From contig NZ_JASHIM010000002.1 of the NCBI RefSeq assembly GCF_030733685.1, positions 62,001-126,000 on the forward strand: a stretch of 64,000 bases of DNA. Reading direction: 5' to 3'. A model generated the notes under the pieces. It was given only the letters and a program-made list of their open reading frames with translations, did not search any database and was not told the origin of the DNA. The number at the start of each line of letters is the position of its first letter. The first letter of the stretch is position 1. Positions 1 to 8,594 of this stretch are shown here, piece after piece. This DNA comes from Roseovarius sp. MMSF_3281 (GTDB lineage Bacteria > Pseudomonadota > Alphaproteobacteria > Rhodobacterales > Rhodobacteraceae). Made by a program: the position numbers and the translations under genes.

Positions 1-423
1 GTCACCAATGTCTTTCTCATCCGTCACCCCGCCCGCGTCGCGGCCAGTTTCTCGGCGAAATACGACAACCCCACGCTGGCCGATATCGGTTTTATCCAAC
101 AGGCGGAACTCTACGATCATCTCACAGAACAGGGCCAAACCCCCGTAGTGATCGATTCCGCCGATATCCGCCGCGCGCCCGAAACCATGCTGAAACGGCT
201 TTGTGCCGCGATTGATCTGCCTTGGGATCCCGGCATGCTCCACTGGCCCAAGGGTGGCCATCCTGACGATGGCGTCTGGGCCGCGCATTGGTATGCCTCG
301 GTGCATGGCTCCAGCGGATTTGCCGCTGCCGAAGGGCCCTTGCCCGCGCTTGACGGCCAGCGCGCGGACCTCGCCAAGGCCGCCATGCCCGCCTATGAAA
401 AGCTCCGCGCCGTGGCCCTTTAA
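1..423 (+). CDS. Sulfotransferase-like protein, C-terminal fragment
   Basis: Frame 1 is open from the window edge to TAA at 421-423, giving the last 140 residues of a longer protein. The segment NVFLIRHPARVAASF resembles the strand-helix of P-loop sulfotransferases that contacts the 3'-phosphate of PAPS (R-x-P then a downstream S). The rest is helical, with a W-rich end (LPWDPGMLHWP, VWAAHWYASV). The N-terminal P-loop lies outside the window, so substrate and start cannot be judged. A GC-rich hairpin follows at 432-451. The family call rests on one motif and the overall pattern. Confidence 0.6.
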   Translation, partial: VTNVFLIRHPARVAASFSAKYDNPTLADIGFIQQAELYDHLTEQGQTPVVIDSADIRRAPETMLKRLCAAIDLPWDPGMLHWPKGGHPDDGVWAAHWYASVHGSSGFAAAEGPLPALDGQRADLAKAAMPAYEKLRAVAL

Positions 424-431
424 CGCAAAAA

Positions 432-456
432 CCCCGGCCAAACGGCCGGGGGCTTT
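432..456. terminator. Bidirectional intrinsic terminator
   Basis: Perfect 8-bp arms CCCCGGCC (432-439) and GGCCGGGG (444-451) around loop AAAC. Read on the minus strand it is followed by a T run (GGGGTTTTTG), so it fits best as the terminator of the acidic protein gene whose stop is at 479. It can also serve the plus-strand gene ending at 423. Confidence 0.75.
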
Positions 457-478
457 AAGTCATAGGGGTCGTCAGGGG

Positions 479-2728
479 TTAGCCCACGTTGCGGGCCTCG
501 GCCCGAAAGTCGGTATTGTCGGTCACGCAAAACCGTCCGCCCTTCAACTTCTGCAGCTTGCCCTGACGCAGCAACTGGCCAAAGGTGCGCAGCCCGTCTT
601 CACGGCTGAAATCGTGGCCTTCGACTTCCTTCAGCTTGCCCATCAGCATCGGGCGCGAGAATTGCGCGCGGCCCTCGATATCCGACATGTAAGCCGCCGC
701 TGCCTCAAGCAGTTCGGGCAGGTCGCGGGCGCCCATTTCCTCGGCAAACTCGGTAAAATTGCTGCCATCTGCGTTTGCCTCGGGTTCTTCCACGACTGCG
801 GCTGATACGCGGCGGGGCCGCACCGGCTCGTTTTGTACATCCACGCGTTGCTCGGCCACCAGTTTCAGGGGCGCGGGCCCGCTGGATGCAACGCTGGGCC
901 GGGTGGCGCGTGGCCGGCCTTCACTGGGTTCCGGGCGGCGCGGGCGCACCACGCTGGCCAGATCGCTCCGGTAAGGCGAATCATCGACATCTTCCTTCAG
1001 CGTCGCACCGGCCTTTTTCTCGGCGCGGGTCGCGGCAACCGCGGCGCGCAAATGCTGGATCGCGTTGCGCCGCTTGTTGGTTTCCGGCGCATCAAGCTGT
1101 GTATCCGCTTCTTCGAAAATCCGTGCCAAGTCGGCCTGACGTTCGGCGCGTTGAAGTTTCGAAGCCCCACGCCGCGATTGTTCGTCTTCGGCGCTGTCCG
1201 CCTCGGGCTCGGGGGTGTCCAGGATCGCTGCCTCGGCGGTACCGTCCTTTTCGGGCGTGTCGGCTGTGGCCTCGTTCTCAACCTGATCCGCGTCGGTCAG
1301 GCGCAGCGGCACGCTTTCCTCGGCCTCAAACTCCGGCTTGGTCGAGTCCTCGACCTCGGATTGGCCAAACTCGGCCTCCACTTCGGCCAGCTCGCGTTGC
1401 AGCTCGGCTTCTTCCTCGGCGCTCAGGCCCGAATCATCGCCGAAAAGGTTATCGTCAACGCTCTTGTCGTCGTCCTCTTCGAAATACCCTTCCGAAAGGG
1501 CCGCCTCGAACTCGCTCCGCTTCATCTTGACCACGCGGGCCTGAACCACAGGGCGGTCTTCGGGGCGATCTTCCGCGGCCTCAGTAGGCGCAGCCTCGGT
1601 TTCGGCCTGAACCGCATCCTCGGGCATCGCATCGGCCAGCAACTGCGCCAGGGTATCCTCGGCCAGGTCAACCGGCTCGGCCTTTGCCGTTTTCTGGGCG
1701 GTCTCGGGTTCGGGCGCTTGCCCGGCGTCCTGCTGTGGCGCGTCACCCTGCGCCGCGTCGATAATCGACGACAAATCAGGCTCATCCGCTTCGGCTTGTG
1801 CGGCACTTTCTGCCGCGTCGTCCTCGCTCAGGGCATCATCCAGTTCGGCGGCCGTTTCGCTCAGGAAATCCTGCGCGTGCTCGTCCTCGGAATACACCGT
1901 GTCTTCGAACCCGGCTTCGGATCCGTCCACAAGCGATCGAATACGCCGCAGGCGGTCGGCCACACTGTCACCCTCTTCTGCGGCCTCGGCGGGTGCCGGT
2001 GCTTCCTCGGCGTGATCTTCCGTGCTGTCGGCAACGGGGTCTGCCTTGGTCTCGGGCGCATCTTGTGGGGCCAGATCCTCGGTCACGGCCAGGTCTTCGA
2101 CGGGCTGCTCCTGGCCTGTTTCGGCCTCGGGTTCTTGCGCGGTGTCGGTTTCGGCTGGCGCATCGGCATCATTATCGGCCTGCGCCATGATACCGGTAAT
2201 GGCCAAATCCGATCCTGTTTCGTCCCAAGCAGCGGCAACAGGCTCTTCTGCCTCATCGGTTGCGGGCTCACCCGTGGCGGCTTCGACCTCGGTTTGCGGC
2301 ATATCTGCCGAATTGTCTTGCTCGGGCGTTTGTGCAACTTCGGGTGCCCCTTCCAAGGCACTCTCGGGCGAAGCGGCTTCCTCGGCGGGGGCCTCATCCT
2401 TGGCCTGTTCTTCGGCTTGTTCGGCTGGCTCCTGCTCTGCCGGCTCGTCTGCCGGGGCGGACAGGGATGAATCCTCTGCGGCACGTAAAACGATATTGCC
2501 TTCCTGCTCGTGGGCATCCACGCGCCGGGCGACTTCGCGCTCTGCGATCCGGGCCAGCATCTCTGCATCGGGTGTCGGCGGTTCGGCCCCAAAATACCGG
2601 TCGTCCGCCGCCAGATCGCGAAAATACTCCGCGATGGCCTTCATCGTGTCGAAGGAATCGTCGAATCCCTCAAGGGTGCACGAAAAGGTGCCGTATGAGA
2701 CTGTGAGTATTTTACTTGTGCTAACCAT
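479..2728 (-). CDS. Large acidic low-complexity protein, function unknown
   Basis: 749 residues. The N-terminal ~90 residues (SKILTVSYGTFSCTLEGFDD, then DTMKAIAEYFRDLAADD) and the C-terminal ~90 (FTEFAEEMGARDLPELLEAA, a winged-helix-like end with LKGGRFCVTD) look folded. They are joined by about 500 residues very rich in Ala, Glu, Asp, Pro and Gln, interrupted by basic patches near 530-640. I recall similar proteins in Roseobacter genomes carrying misleading names such as CheA, but no CheA kinase or Hpt motif is visible. There is no signal peptide or membrane segment, so it is probably cytoplasmic. It starts at ATG 2728 and is divergent from the thiamine pyrophosphokinase gene. Confidence 0.85.
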   Translation of the reverse strand: MVSTSKILTVSYGTFSCTLEGFDDSFDTMKAIAEYFRDLAADDRYFGAEPPTPDAEMLARIAEREVARRVDAHEQEGNIVLRAAEDSSLSAPADEPAEQEPAEQAEEQAKDEAPAEEAASPESALEGAPEVAQTPEQDNSADMPQTEVEAATGEPATDEAEEPVAAAWDETGSDLAITGIMAQADNDADAPAETDTAQEPEAETGQEQPVEDLAVTEDLAPQDAPETKADPVADSTEDHAEEAPAPAEAAEEGDSVADRLRRIRSLVDGSEAGFEDTVYSEDEHAQDFLSETAAELDDALSEDDAAESAAQAEADEPDLSSIIDAAQGDAPQQDAGQAPEPETAQKTAKAEPVDLAEDTLAQLLADAMPEDAVQAETEAAPTEAAEDRPEDRPVVQARVVKMKRSEFEAALSEGYFEEDDDKSVDDNLFGDDSGLSAEEEAELQRELAEVEAEFGQSEVEDSTKPEFEAEESVPLRLTDADQVENEATADTPEKDGTAEAAILDTPEPEADSAEDEQSRRGASKLQRAERQADLARIFEEADTQLDAPETNKRRNAIQHLRAAVAATRAEKKAGATLKEDVDDSPYRSDLASVVRPRRPEPSEGRPRATRPSVASSGPAPLKLVAEQRVDVQNEPVRPRRVSAAVVEEPEANADGSNFTEFAEEMGARDLPELLEAAAAYMSDIEGRAQFSRPMLMGKLKEVEGHDFSREDGLRTFGQLLRQGKLQKLKGGRFCVTDNTDFRAEARNVG

Positions 2729-2872
2729 TATTCCGCTCGCTCCGCATTACATGCTAAGGAGTAAACCTACCACCACAGCCAAGACCAAAGATGTTCGATT
2801 CTTAGAATTTTACCGTATCATTTCGTGGTCAGAATGTGATCTGTTTCCAAAATAGGGATTAATCCGGAAAAT

Positions 2873-3553
2873 TTGAACATGATTGTATCGCATGACAAAC
2901 CCGTAACCTTGGTCGGCGGGGCCGAAATCTCGAAAAAAATGCTGAATCGCGCACGGTCCCTTGGGTCTCTTGTCGTGGCTGCGGATGGCGGGGCGGATGC
3001 GGCGCTTGAAAACGGTGTTGTCCCCGAGGCGGTGATTGGCGATTTCGACTCGCTCACCGATTGGGCGCGCGATCAGATCCCGGATAATGCCCTGCACCTT
3101 ATCAGCGAACAGGATACAACCGATTTTGACAAATGCCTGGGGAACATCAACGCACCCTTGGTGATCGGTGTGGGGTTTTCCGGCAATCGCCTTGATCATC
3201 AGTTGGCTGCTTACAATACCCTTGTCCGTCATCCCGATCGCCCTTGCCTTCTTCTGGGTGTTGAGGAACTTGTCTTTCTCTGTCCGCCGTCCATTCGCCT
3301 TGATTTGGAAAGCGGCACGCCGGTGTCGCTTTTCCCGATGGGCGCGGTCGAGGGGTTGTCGGACGGGTTGAAGCATCCGATTGACGGGTTGAATTTCGCG
3401 CCGGACGGTCGGGTCGGTACTTCCAATACCGCGCTTGGCCCGGTCGAGGTTTCTGTTACGTCGCCCAAGATGCTTGTCATCCTTCCGCAAGAGTCATTTG
3501 AACAGGCCGCCCAGGCCGTGTTGACCGCCCGGTCCTATTGGCCCGCGCCGTAG
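2873..3553 (+). CDS. Thiamine diphosphokinase (thiamine pyrophosphokinase)
   Basis: About 226 residues. Transfers pyrophosphate from ATP to thiamine to make thiamine diphosphate in the cytoplasm. Family signatures visible: AADGGADAAL near residue 36, the catalytic VIGDFDSL, EQDTTDFDKCL, and GFSGNRLDHQLA. The start is uncertain: TTG at 2873 or ATG at 2879, two codons later, and no strong ribosome binding site favours either. The upstream gap of 144 bases is shared with the divergent acidic protein gene. A hairpin terminator follows at 3609-3633. Confidence 0.9.
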   Translation: MNMIVSHDKPVTLVGGAEISKKMLNRARSLGSLVVAADGGADAALENGVVPEAVIGDFDSLTDWARDQIPDNALHLISEQDTTDFDKCLGNINAPLVIGVGFSGNRLDHQLAAYNTLVRHPDRPCLLLGVEELVFLCPPSIRLDLESGTPVSLFPMGAVEGLSDGLKHPIDGLNFAPDGRVGTSNTALGPVEVSVTSPKMLVILPQESFEQAAQAVLTARSYWPAP

Positions 3554-3608
3554 GGGAAGGTTAGACCGCCAATCCTTGCATTTGAATTAATGCGCCGCGC
3601 GCAAACGT

Positions 3609-3633
3609 AAGGCCCGGCGCTGGGCCGGGCCTT
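3609..3633. terminator. Hairpin terminator between thiamine diphosphokinase and argG
   Basis: Ten-bp arms AAGGCCCGGC and GCCGGGCCTT with a 5-base loop. It lies between two convergent genes, 56 bases past the thiamine diphosphokinase stop, and could stop transcription from both sides. No long T tract is present. Confidence 0.6.
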
Positions 3634-3640
3634 GTCTGTC

Positions 3641-3728
3641 GTATTTCGTACGACTCGTACGAAAGGTTTTCCGCACCCCCGGATTTTCGTACGAAACTCG
3701 GGGGTAAAACGTACGACCCGTACGTTTA
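3641..3728. repeat. GTAC-palindrome element A, flush with the argG stop
   Basis: Three dyads in 85 bases. The first is centred at 3654, with 10-bp arms (TTTCGTACGA, mirrored) at 3644-3664. The second is TTTCGTACGAAA at 3685-3696, inside a longer hairpin with arms ACCCCCG/CGGGGGT at 3675-3705. The third has 9-bp arms AAACGTACG/CGTACGTTT at 3707-3727 and runs into the argG stop codon (complement at 3726-3728). The same architecture recurs at 38371-38460 beside gltD. It could be a REP-like element, a 3' UTR hairpin array or a cluster of operators. Confidence 0.75.
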
Positions 3729-4952
3729 TCCCTTCAGCCGACGCTCCCGCGCTGCCAAAAGCTTCAGGCGCAGCGCGTTCAACTGAATGAACCCGGCCGC
3801 GTCCTTCTGATCATAGGCGCCCGCATCGTCCTCGAACGTCACATGCGCTTCGGAATACAGGCTATGCTCCGACCAGCGGCCAACCGTCCGGACCGCGCCT
3901 TTGTAAAGCTTCAGTTTCACGGTCCCGGTCACATGATGTTGTGAGGCGTCAATCGCCGCCTGCAACATCTCGCGTTCGGGGCTGTACCAGAACCCGTTGT
4001 AGATCAGCTCTGCATAACGCGGCATCAGCTCATCTTTCAGGTGCGCGGCGCCCCGGTCCAGCGTGATTTGCTCAATTCCGCGATGGGCCTCCAGAAGGAT
4101 CGTGCCACCGGGGGTTTCGTAAATCCCGCGGCTCTTCATGCCCACGAACCGGCCTTCCACCAGGTCAAGCCGCCCGATACCATGCTTGCCACCCAATTCA
4201 TTCAGCTTTGTCAACAGGTTAGCAGGGCTAAGCGCCTCACCGTTGATGCTCACCGCATCGCCTTTTTCAAAGCCCACTTCGATGATCTCGGGCTCATTCG
4301 GTGCATCCTCGGGGTGCACTGTCCGCTGATACACGTAATCCGGCGCCATCTCTGCGGGGTCTTCCAGAACCTTGCCTTCGCTTGAGGTGTGCAGCAGGTT
4401 CGCATCCACCGAAAACGGCGCTTCGCCGCGTTTGTCCTTGGCAATGGGAATTTGATTTTTCTCAGCAAAATCAAGAAGTTTCGTGCGGCTGGACAGGTCC
4501 CACTCGCGCCACGGCGCGATCACCTTGATATCGGGGTTCAGGGCATAGGCGGCCAGTTCGAACCGCACCTGATCGTTGCCCTTGCCGGTCGCGCCATGCG
4601 ACACCGCATCGGCCCCGGTCTCTTCCGCGATCTCCACAAGACGCTTTGAAATCAACGGCCTGGCGATCGAGGTGCCCAGAAGGTACAGCCCTTCGTACAC
4701 CGCATTGGCCCGGAACATCGGGAAGACGAAATCGCGGACGAATTCTTCGCGGATGTCTTCGATAAAGATGTTTTCTGGTTTGATTCCAAGAAGTTCCGCC
4801 TTTTGGCGCGCGGGTTCCAACTCCTCGCCCTGGCCCAGATCGGCGGTAAAGGTCACCACCTCGCAGTCATATTCGGTTTGCAACCATTTCAGAATGATCG
4901 AGGTATCAAGCCCCCCGGAATAGGCCAGTACGACTTTCTTGGGCGCGGACAT
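3726..4952 (-). CDS. argG: Argininosuccinate synthase
   Basis: 408 residues, the usual length. Joins citrulline and aspartate using ATP in arginine synthesis, in the cytoplasm. The ATP-binding motif [11 protein letters not shown] is near the N-terminus, with the family segments [11 protein letters not shown] and [11 protein letters not shown]. Start chosen at ATG 4952 (MSAPKKVVL), preceded by GAGAGGG; an ATG 60 bases upstream only adds a basic, non-conserved tail. It is divergent from ilvA across about 143 bases. Its stop codon lies inside a palindromic repeat element. Confidence 0.96.
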   Translation of the reverse strand: MSAPKKVVLAYSGGLDTSIILKWLQTEYDCEVVTFTADLGQGEELEPARQKAELLGIKPENIFIEDIREEFVRDFVFPMFRANAVYEGLYLLGTSIARPLISKRLVEIAEETGADAVSHGATGKGNDQVRFELAAYALNPDIKVIAPWREWDLSSRTKLLDFAEKNQIPIAKDKRGEAPFSVDANLLHTSSEGKVLEDPAEMAPDYVYQRTVHPEDAPNEPEIIEVGFEKGDAVSINGEALSPANLLTKLNELGGKHGIGRLDLVEGRFVGMKSRGIYETPGGTILLEAHRGIEQITLDRGAAHLKDELMPRYAELIYNGFWYSPEREMLQAAIDASQHHVTGTVKLKLYKGAVRTVGRWSEHSLYSEAHVTFEDDAGAYDQKDAAGFIQLNALRLKLLAARERRLKG

Positions 4953-5095
4953 CACTTTTCCCTCTCTACGGATATGCGCCCGGCGCTTATCGGGTTTTCG
5001 CGTCAGGGGCAAGATAAGACAGGTTTGCGGTATTCTTATGTATGTTTTGGCCAGAGGCCTTGCCCCGGGCGAAACATTCCGTCAATCAAGGGGTT

Positions 5096-6334
5096 ATGAG
5101 TGATTTTCGCCCCCTTGCCCAAGCCGCCGAAGCCGCGATGCGCGACGTGTTCGACCTCACGCCGTTGCAACGCAATGATCATCTGTCCGATCGCTATCAT
5201 GCCGATATCTGGCTCAAGCGTGAGGATCTGACGCCGGTGCGGTCCTACAAGCTGCGCGGGGCCTTCAACGCCATGCGTAAGGTACTGGAAAAAAACCCGG
5301 AATCTACGCGGTTTGTTTGCGCCAGTGCCGGCAACCATGCCCAGGGCGTGGCTTTCATGTGCCGGCATTTCGGGGTCAAGGGTGTGATCTTCATGCCTGT
5401 CACGACGCCACAACAAAAGGTTGGCAAAACCGAGAAGTTCGGGGGTGATGCGGTCTCAATTCGCCTGACAGGGGATTACTTCGACGACACGCTCGCCGCC
5501 GCACAGGCTTATTGCACTGAAATCAAAGGGCATTTCCTGTCCCCCTTCGATGATGAGGATGTCATCGAAGGTCAGGCCTCGGTTGGTGTCGAGATTGAAA
5601 AGCAGATGTCTCACATGCCGGACCGGATCATCATGCCGGTTGGTGGCGGTGGCCTGTCTTCTGGTGTGTGCAGCTATCTTGAGGATCGTACCGCCTTTAC
5701 GCTGGTCGAGCCCGAGGGCGGCGCCTGCTTGGCGGCGGCTCTCAGGGCGGGTCAGCCTACCCGCTTGAATCATATAGATAATTTCGCCGATGGCGCTGCC
5801 GTGGCGCAGATCGGGGCCAAGACCTTTGCGCGCCTTTCGCATATCGACCCCTCCAGCATGTTGGCGATTGACGAAGATCGGCTTTGCACCACGATGCTTG
5901 AGATGCTCAATGTCGAAGGCATCGTTCTTGAACCCGCTGGCGCGCTCGCGGTGGATGCGTTGAAGGACATGGCGCAGGAAATTCGCGGAAAATCAGTGGT
6001 TTGCGTGACATCCGGCGGCAATTTCGATTTCGAACGCCTGCCCGAAGTCAAGGAACGGGCGCAACGTTATTCGGGTGTCAAAAAGTACTTCATCCTGCGC
6101 ATGCCGCAACGCCCCGGTGCCTTGAAGGATTTCCTGAACATCCTTGGCCCCGAAGACGATATCGCGCGGTTTGAATACCTCAAGAAATCGGCCCGTAACT
6201 TTGGGTCGGTCCTGATCGGGATCGAAACCAGCCTGCCCGAGAATTTCGAGCATATTCAGACCAAGCTTGAAGCTGCTGGATTCGATTATCGCGATATTAC
6301 CAATGACGAGGTTCTGGCCGAATTCTTGATCTAG
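5096..6334 (+). CDS. ilvA: Threonine ammonia-lyase
   Basis: 412 residues. PLP enzyme that deaminates threonine to 2-oxobutanoate, the first step to isoleucine. The PLP lysine is in SYKLRGAFNA (K52) and the phosphate-binding loop GGGGLSSG is near residue 183. The C-terminal ~90 residues (KKYFILRMPQRPGALKDF) form one short ACT-like regulatory domain, as in the shorter biosynthetic type; feedback control by isoleucine is inferred from the family. Start ATG 5096 follows AAGGGG; an upstream in-frame ATG at 5042 is less likely. Its stop overlaps the stop of the convergent Hpt gene. Confidence 0.94.
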   Translation: MSDFRPLAQAAEAAMRDVFDLTPLQRNDHLSDRYHADIWLKREDLTPVRSYKLRGAFNAMRKVLEKNPESTRFVCASAGNHAQGVAFMCRHFGVKGVIFMPVTTPQQKVGKTEKFGGDAVSIRLTGDYFDDTLAAAQAYCTEIKGHFLSPFDDEDVIEGQASVGVEIEKQMSHMPDRIIMPVGGGGLSSGVCSYLEDRTAFTLVEPEGGACLAAALRAGQPTRLNHIDNFADGAAVAQIGAKTFARLSHIDPSSMLAIDEDRLCTTMLEMLNVEGIVLEPAGALAVDALKDMAQEIRGKSVVCVTSGGNFDFERLPEVKERAQRYSGVKKYFILRMPQRPGALKDFLNILGPEDDIARFEYLKKSARNFGSVLIGIETSLPENFEHIQTKLEAAGFDYRDITNDEVLAEFLI

Positions 6335-6663
6335 GCCACTGACAGCGTCTCTATTTCAGCCAAAAACGCGATTTTCGAAGCATCGTAACTGGCGAGGATA
6401 TCCATGACATCAACGGCTTCCCCTGCCCCGTTCGCGGCTGCTGTTTCTCCCGCTTGGCACTTTTCTGTAAACGCGGCAAACCCGAGGTTCAGTGCGCTGC
6501 CCTTCAGGAAATGCAAGCGCGACTCAAGATTGTCTGTCGGGACACCTGCGCGCAAAACCGCAATTTCCGCTTCGACCTCATCAAGAAAAAGCTCTACCAC
6601 CTCACCGAAACTGTCGGCACCGATCTCATCGCGTAATTCGCGCACTCTGGCCCAGTCGATCAT
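6331..6663 (-). CDS. Histidine phosphotransfer (Hpt) domain protein
   Basis: 110 residues, a single Hpt four-helix domain. The phospho-acceptor is His51 in RLHFLKGSALNLG, the standard H-x-L-K-G signature. Such proteins pass phosphate between response-regulator receiver domains or from hybrid kinases. It is divergent from a response regulator/PP2C gene 120 bases away, which makes that receiver its obvious partner (inference). Its stop codon overlaps that of ilvA on the other strand. Confidence 0.9.
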   Translation of the reverse strand: MIDWARVRELRDEIGADSFGEVVELFLDEVEAEIAVLRAGVPTDNLESRLHFLKGSALNLGFAAFTEKCQAGETAAANGAGEAVDVMDILASYDASKIAFLAEIETLSVA

Positions 6664-6708
6664 GCTTCACCGTCCCGCTTTAGTCCTGTGAAGACTGGCA
6701 TCGGCCGG

Positions 6709-6723
6709 TTAATGAAACCTAAG
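6709..6723. promoter_or_regulatory. CtrA-like half-perfect site
   Basis: TTAATGAAACCTAAG matches the CtrA pattern TTAA-N7-TTAA at seven of eight fixed positions. It lies in the 120-base gap between the divergent hpt and response regulator/PP2C genes. A second GGTTAA half-site is near 6766. A single near-match in AT-rich spacer DNA can arise by chance. Confidence 0.3.
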
Positions 6724-6782
6724 CGCAAGCAATTGGAAATAATAAACTTTTAGGCTTCATAACGGGTTAATCACCATAGGCC

Positions 6783-8096
6783 ATGCTTCGGGCACCCCGG
6801 TGTGAATGGATGGTGCAAGTGGGCAGTCTAACCGCAGAACATATCGCGACGCGGCACGGAAATTCCGCGATCCGGAATATTCTGATCGTTGACGATAGCC
6901 GCGTACAAAGGCGGATTCTCTGTGCGTCCCTGCAACGCTGGGGTTTCGCGGTGCGCGAGGCGGAATCAGGTCTCGAAGCTTTGGATGTTTGCCGTGACCA
7001 TCCCCCCGATCTGGTCATGAGCGACTGGATGATGCCGGGTATGGATGGTTTGGACTTTTGCCGTGAATTCCGGGCCATGCCGCGCGAAAGCTATGGCTAT
7101 TTCATCCTTTTGACCTCCAAAAGCGGAAAGCAAGACATCGCCCATGGCCTTGACGCCGGGGCCGATGATTTCTTGACCAAACCCGTCAATGCCTCTGAAC
7201 TCCGCGCCCGCATTGCCGCAGGTGACCGTATCCTGAGGATGGAGCGGGAACTGACCGAGAAGAACAGGCTGGTCAAATCCACACTGGATGAGTTGCAATC
7301 GCTCTACGACGCGCTTGATAGTGACCTGATCGAGGCCAAGAAGCTGCAACAGTCTTTGGTCAGTGACAGGTCTCGCGATTTTGGCACGGCCGAGGTCTCG
7401 CTTCTACTCCGCTCCCGTGGCCATGTCGGAGGCGATCTTGTCGGATTTTTCCCAATCAGCGCAACGCGCGTCGGCCTTTACGGAATCGACGTGTCGGGCC
7501 ATGGAATCAGCTCTGCCTTGATGACGGCGCGTTTGGCGGGATATCTCTCTGCCGTGACTCCCGACCAGAACGTGGCGCTTTACCGCATGCCGAATGGGGA
7601 GTTTGCCCCAAAACCCCCGGGGGAAACCATCGCCGCCCTCAATCAAGTGATCCTCAATGAAATGGAGACCGAGCATTACTTCACCCTGCTTCTGGCAGAT
7701 GTGAACATGTCGACGGGCAAGGTGAAAATGGCGCAGGCGGGCCATCCCTATCCGGCGTTGCAACGTGCCTCCGGACAGGTCGAGATGATCGGTATCGGCG
7801 GCTTGCCTGTCGGGTTGATCGACGGGGCCGAGTATCAGGATTTCGAGGTGACAATGTCACCCGGGGACCGGCTTATGATCCATTCCGACGGGGTTGTCGA
7901 ATGTGCCGATCCGGAGGGCACCTTGCTGGATGATCGCGGGCTTTGCCGCATCCTTGAAGAGTTGCGCCAGACACGCGGCACCGCATGCCTTGAATCGCTT
8001 GTCTGGAAGCTGGTGGAACATGCGCAGACCGACGATTTCACTGATGATGTTTCGGCCGTCCTTTTGGAATTCAAGCCAAGCCCAATAGTTGGCTGA
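6783..8096 (+). CDS. Response regulator with PP2C (SpoIIE-type) phosphatase output
   Basis: 437 residues. The receiver domain (about residues 32-150) has acidic residues D37/D38, phospho-acceptor D81 in LVMSDWMMPGMDG and K133 in LTKPVN. A coiled-coil linker follows (about 150-190), then a PP2C domain with metal-binding aspartates in GGDLVGF, GIDVSGHGI and DDFTDDVSAVLL. Proteins of this build dephosphorylate an anti-sigma antagonist in partner-switching pathways; RbaY of Rhodobacter, which affects gene transfer agent control, has the same layout. No antagonist/anti-sigma pair is adjacent here. An alternative start is ATG 6810. The last 26 bases overlap the convergent Nudix gene. Confidence 0.9.
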   Translation: MLRAPRCEWMVQVGSLTAEHIATRHGNSAIRNILIVDDSRVQRRILCASLQRWGFAVREAESGLEALDVCRDHPPDLVMSDWMMPGMDGLDFCREFRAMPRESYGYFILLTSKSGKQDIAHGLDAGADDFLTKPVNASELRARIAAGDRILRMERELTEKNRLVKSTLDELQSLYDALDSDLIEAKKLQQSLVSDRSRDFGTAEVSLLLRSRGHVGGDLVGFFPISATRVGLYGIDVSGHGISSALMTARLAGYLSAVTPDQNVALYRMPNGEFAPKPPGETIAALNQVILNEMETEHYFTLLLADVNMSTGKVKMAQAGHPYPALQRASGQVEMIGIGGLPVGLIDGAEYQDFEVTMSPGDRLMIHSDGVVECADPEGTLLDDRGLCRILEELRQTRGTACLESLVWKLVEHAQTDDFTDDVSAVLLEFKPSPIVG

Positions 8097-8514
8097 CGAA
8101 ATGCCTGTCGCCCGAGTTGCCCAAATCGCGGGCGGCGATTTTCGGGTCGGCCCAAACGGCGGTATGGCCGCTTTCGGATGGCGGGCCAAGCGGGCGCACG
8201 GGCCAGGCCATGTAGATCACGCAAAGCTTTTCGGCCCACAGGTCGTATTCCGGCATATAGGTGAACCGCCGAAAGGCCCCCAAACGGCGCGGCGCCGCAA
8301 TCTTCCACCCGGTTTCTTCGAAGACCTCCCGATGCAGCGCCCGGATTGGCCCCTCGCCGGGGTCCACGCCTCCACCGGGCAACTGCAACTCCGGGATTGG
8401 CGCGGCCTGATGCGTCAATAAAAGCTGCCTGCCTTTTGGCAATATCGCATAGACGCCTGGCCGCCGCGTATATCGCACATCTGAACGGGGTGCCTCGCCA
8501 AAGCGCCGGATCAT
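8071..8514 (-). CDS. Nudix hydrolase
   Basis: 147 residues with a full Nudix box (GGGVDPGEG, then REVFEETGW) near residues 47-70, which binds Mg and cleaves nucleoside diphosphates linked to another group. The substrate is not predictable. The C-terminus has WPVRPLG and VSQLLGLA. Its 3' end overlaps the response regulator/PP2C gene by 26 bases in the opposite direction. It is divergent from hslO with 80 bases between starts. Confidence 0.9.
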   Translation of the reverse strand: MIRRFGEAPRSDVRYTRRPGVYAILPKGRQLLLTHQAAPIPELQLPGGGVDPGEGPIRALHREVFEETGWKIAAPRRLGAFRRFTYMPEYDLWAEKLCVIYMAWPVRPLGPPSESGHTAVWADPKIAARDLGNSGDRHFVSQLLGLA

Positions 8515-8594
8515 GCCACACCTCCCCCTTGGACCTTGCCTTGATGGTCATATATAGACGCGATATGCCAACTTCCGGCAGACAAGGAAACCCC

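Noticed and set aside
833..2470. Plus-strand open frame of 545 residues opposite the acidic protein gene
   Set aside because: Its composition (Gly, Arg, Leu, Phe repeats) is the complement of the Ala/Glu-rich codons of the minus-strand gene.
5042..5095. Upstream start for ilvA adding 18 residues
   Set aside because: ATG 5096 has AAGGGG at proper spacing and gives the normal N-terminus; the extension is not family-like.
4953..5095. Riboswitch or attenuator peptide between argG and ilvA
   Set aside because: I found no leader peptide with repeated Arg or Ile/Thr codons and no recognisable riboswitch core.
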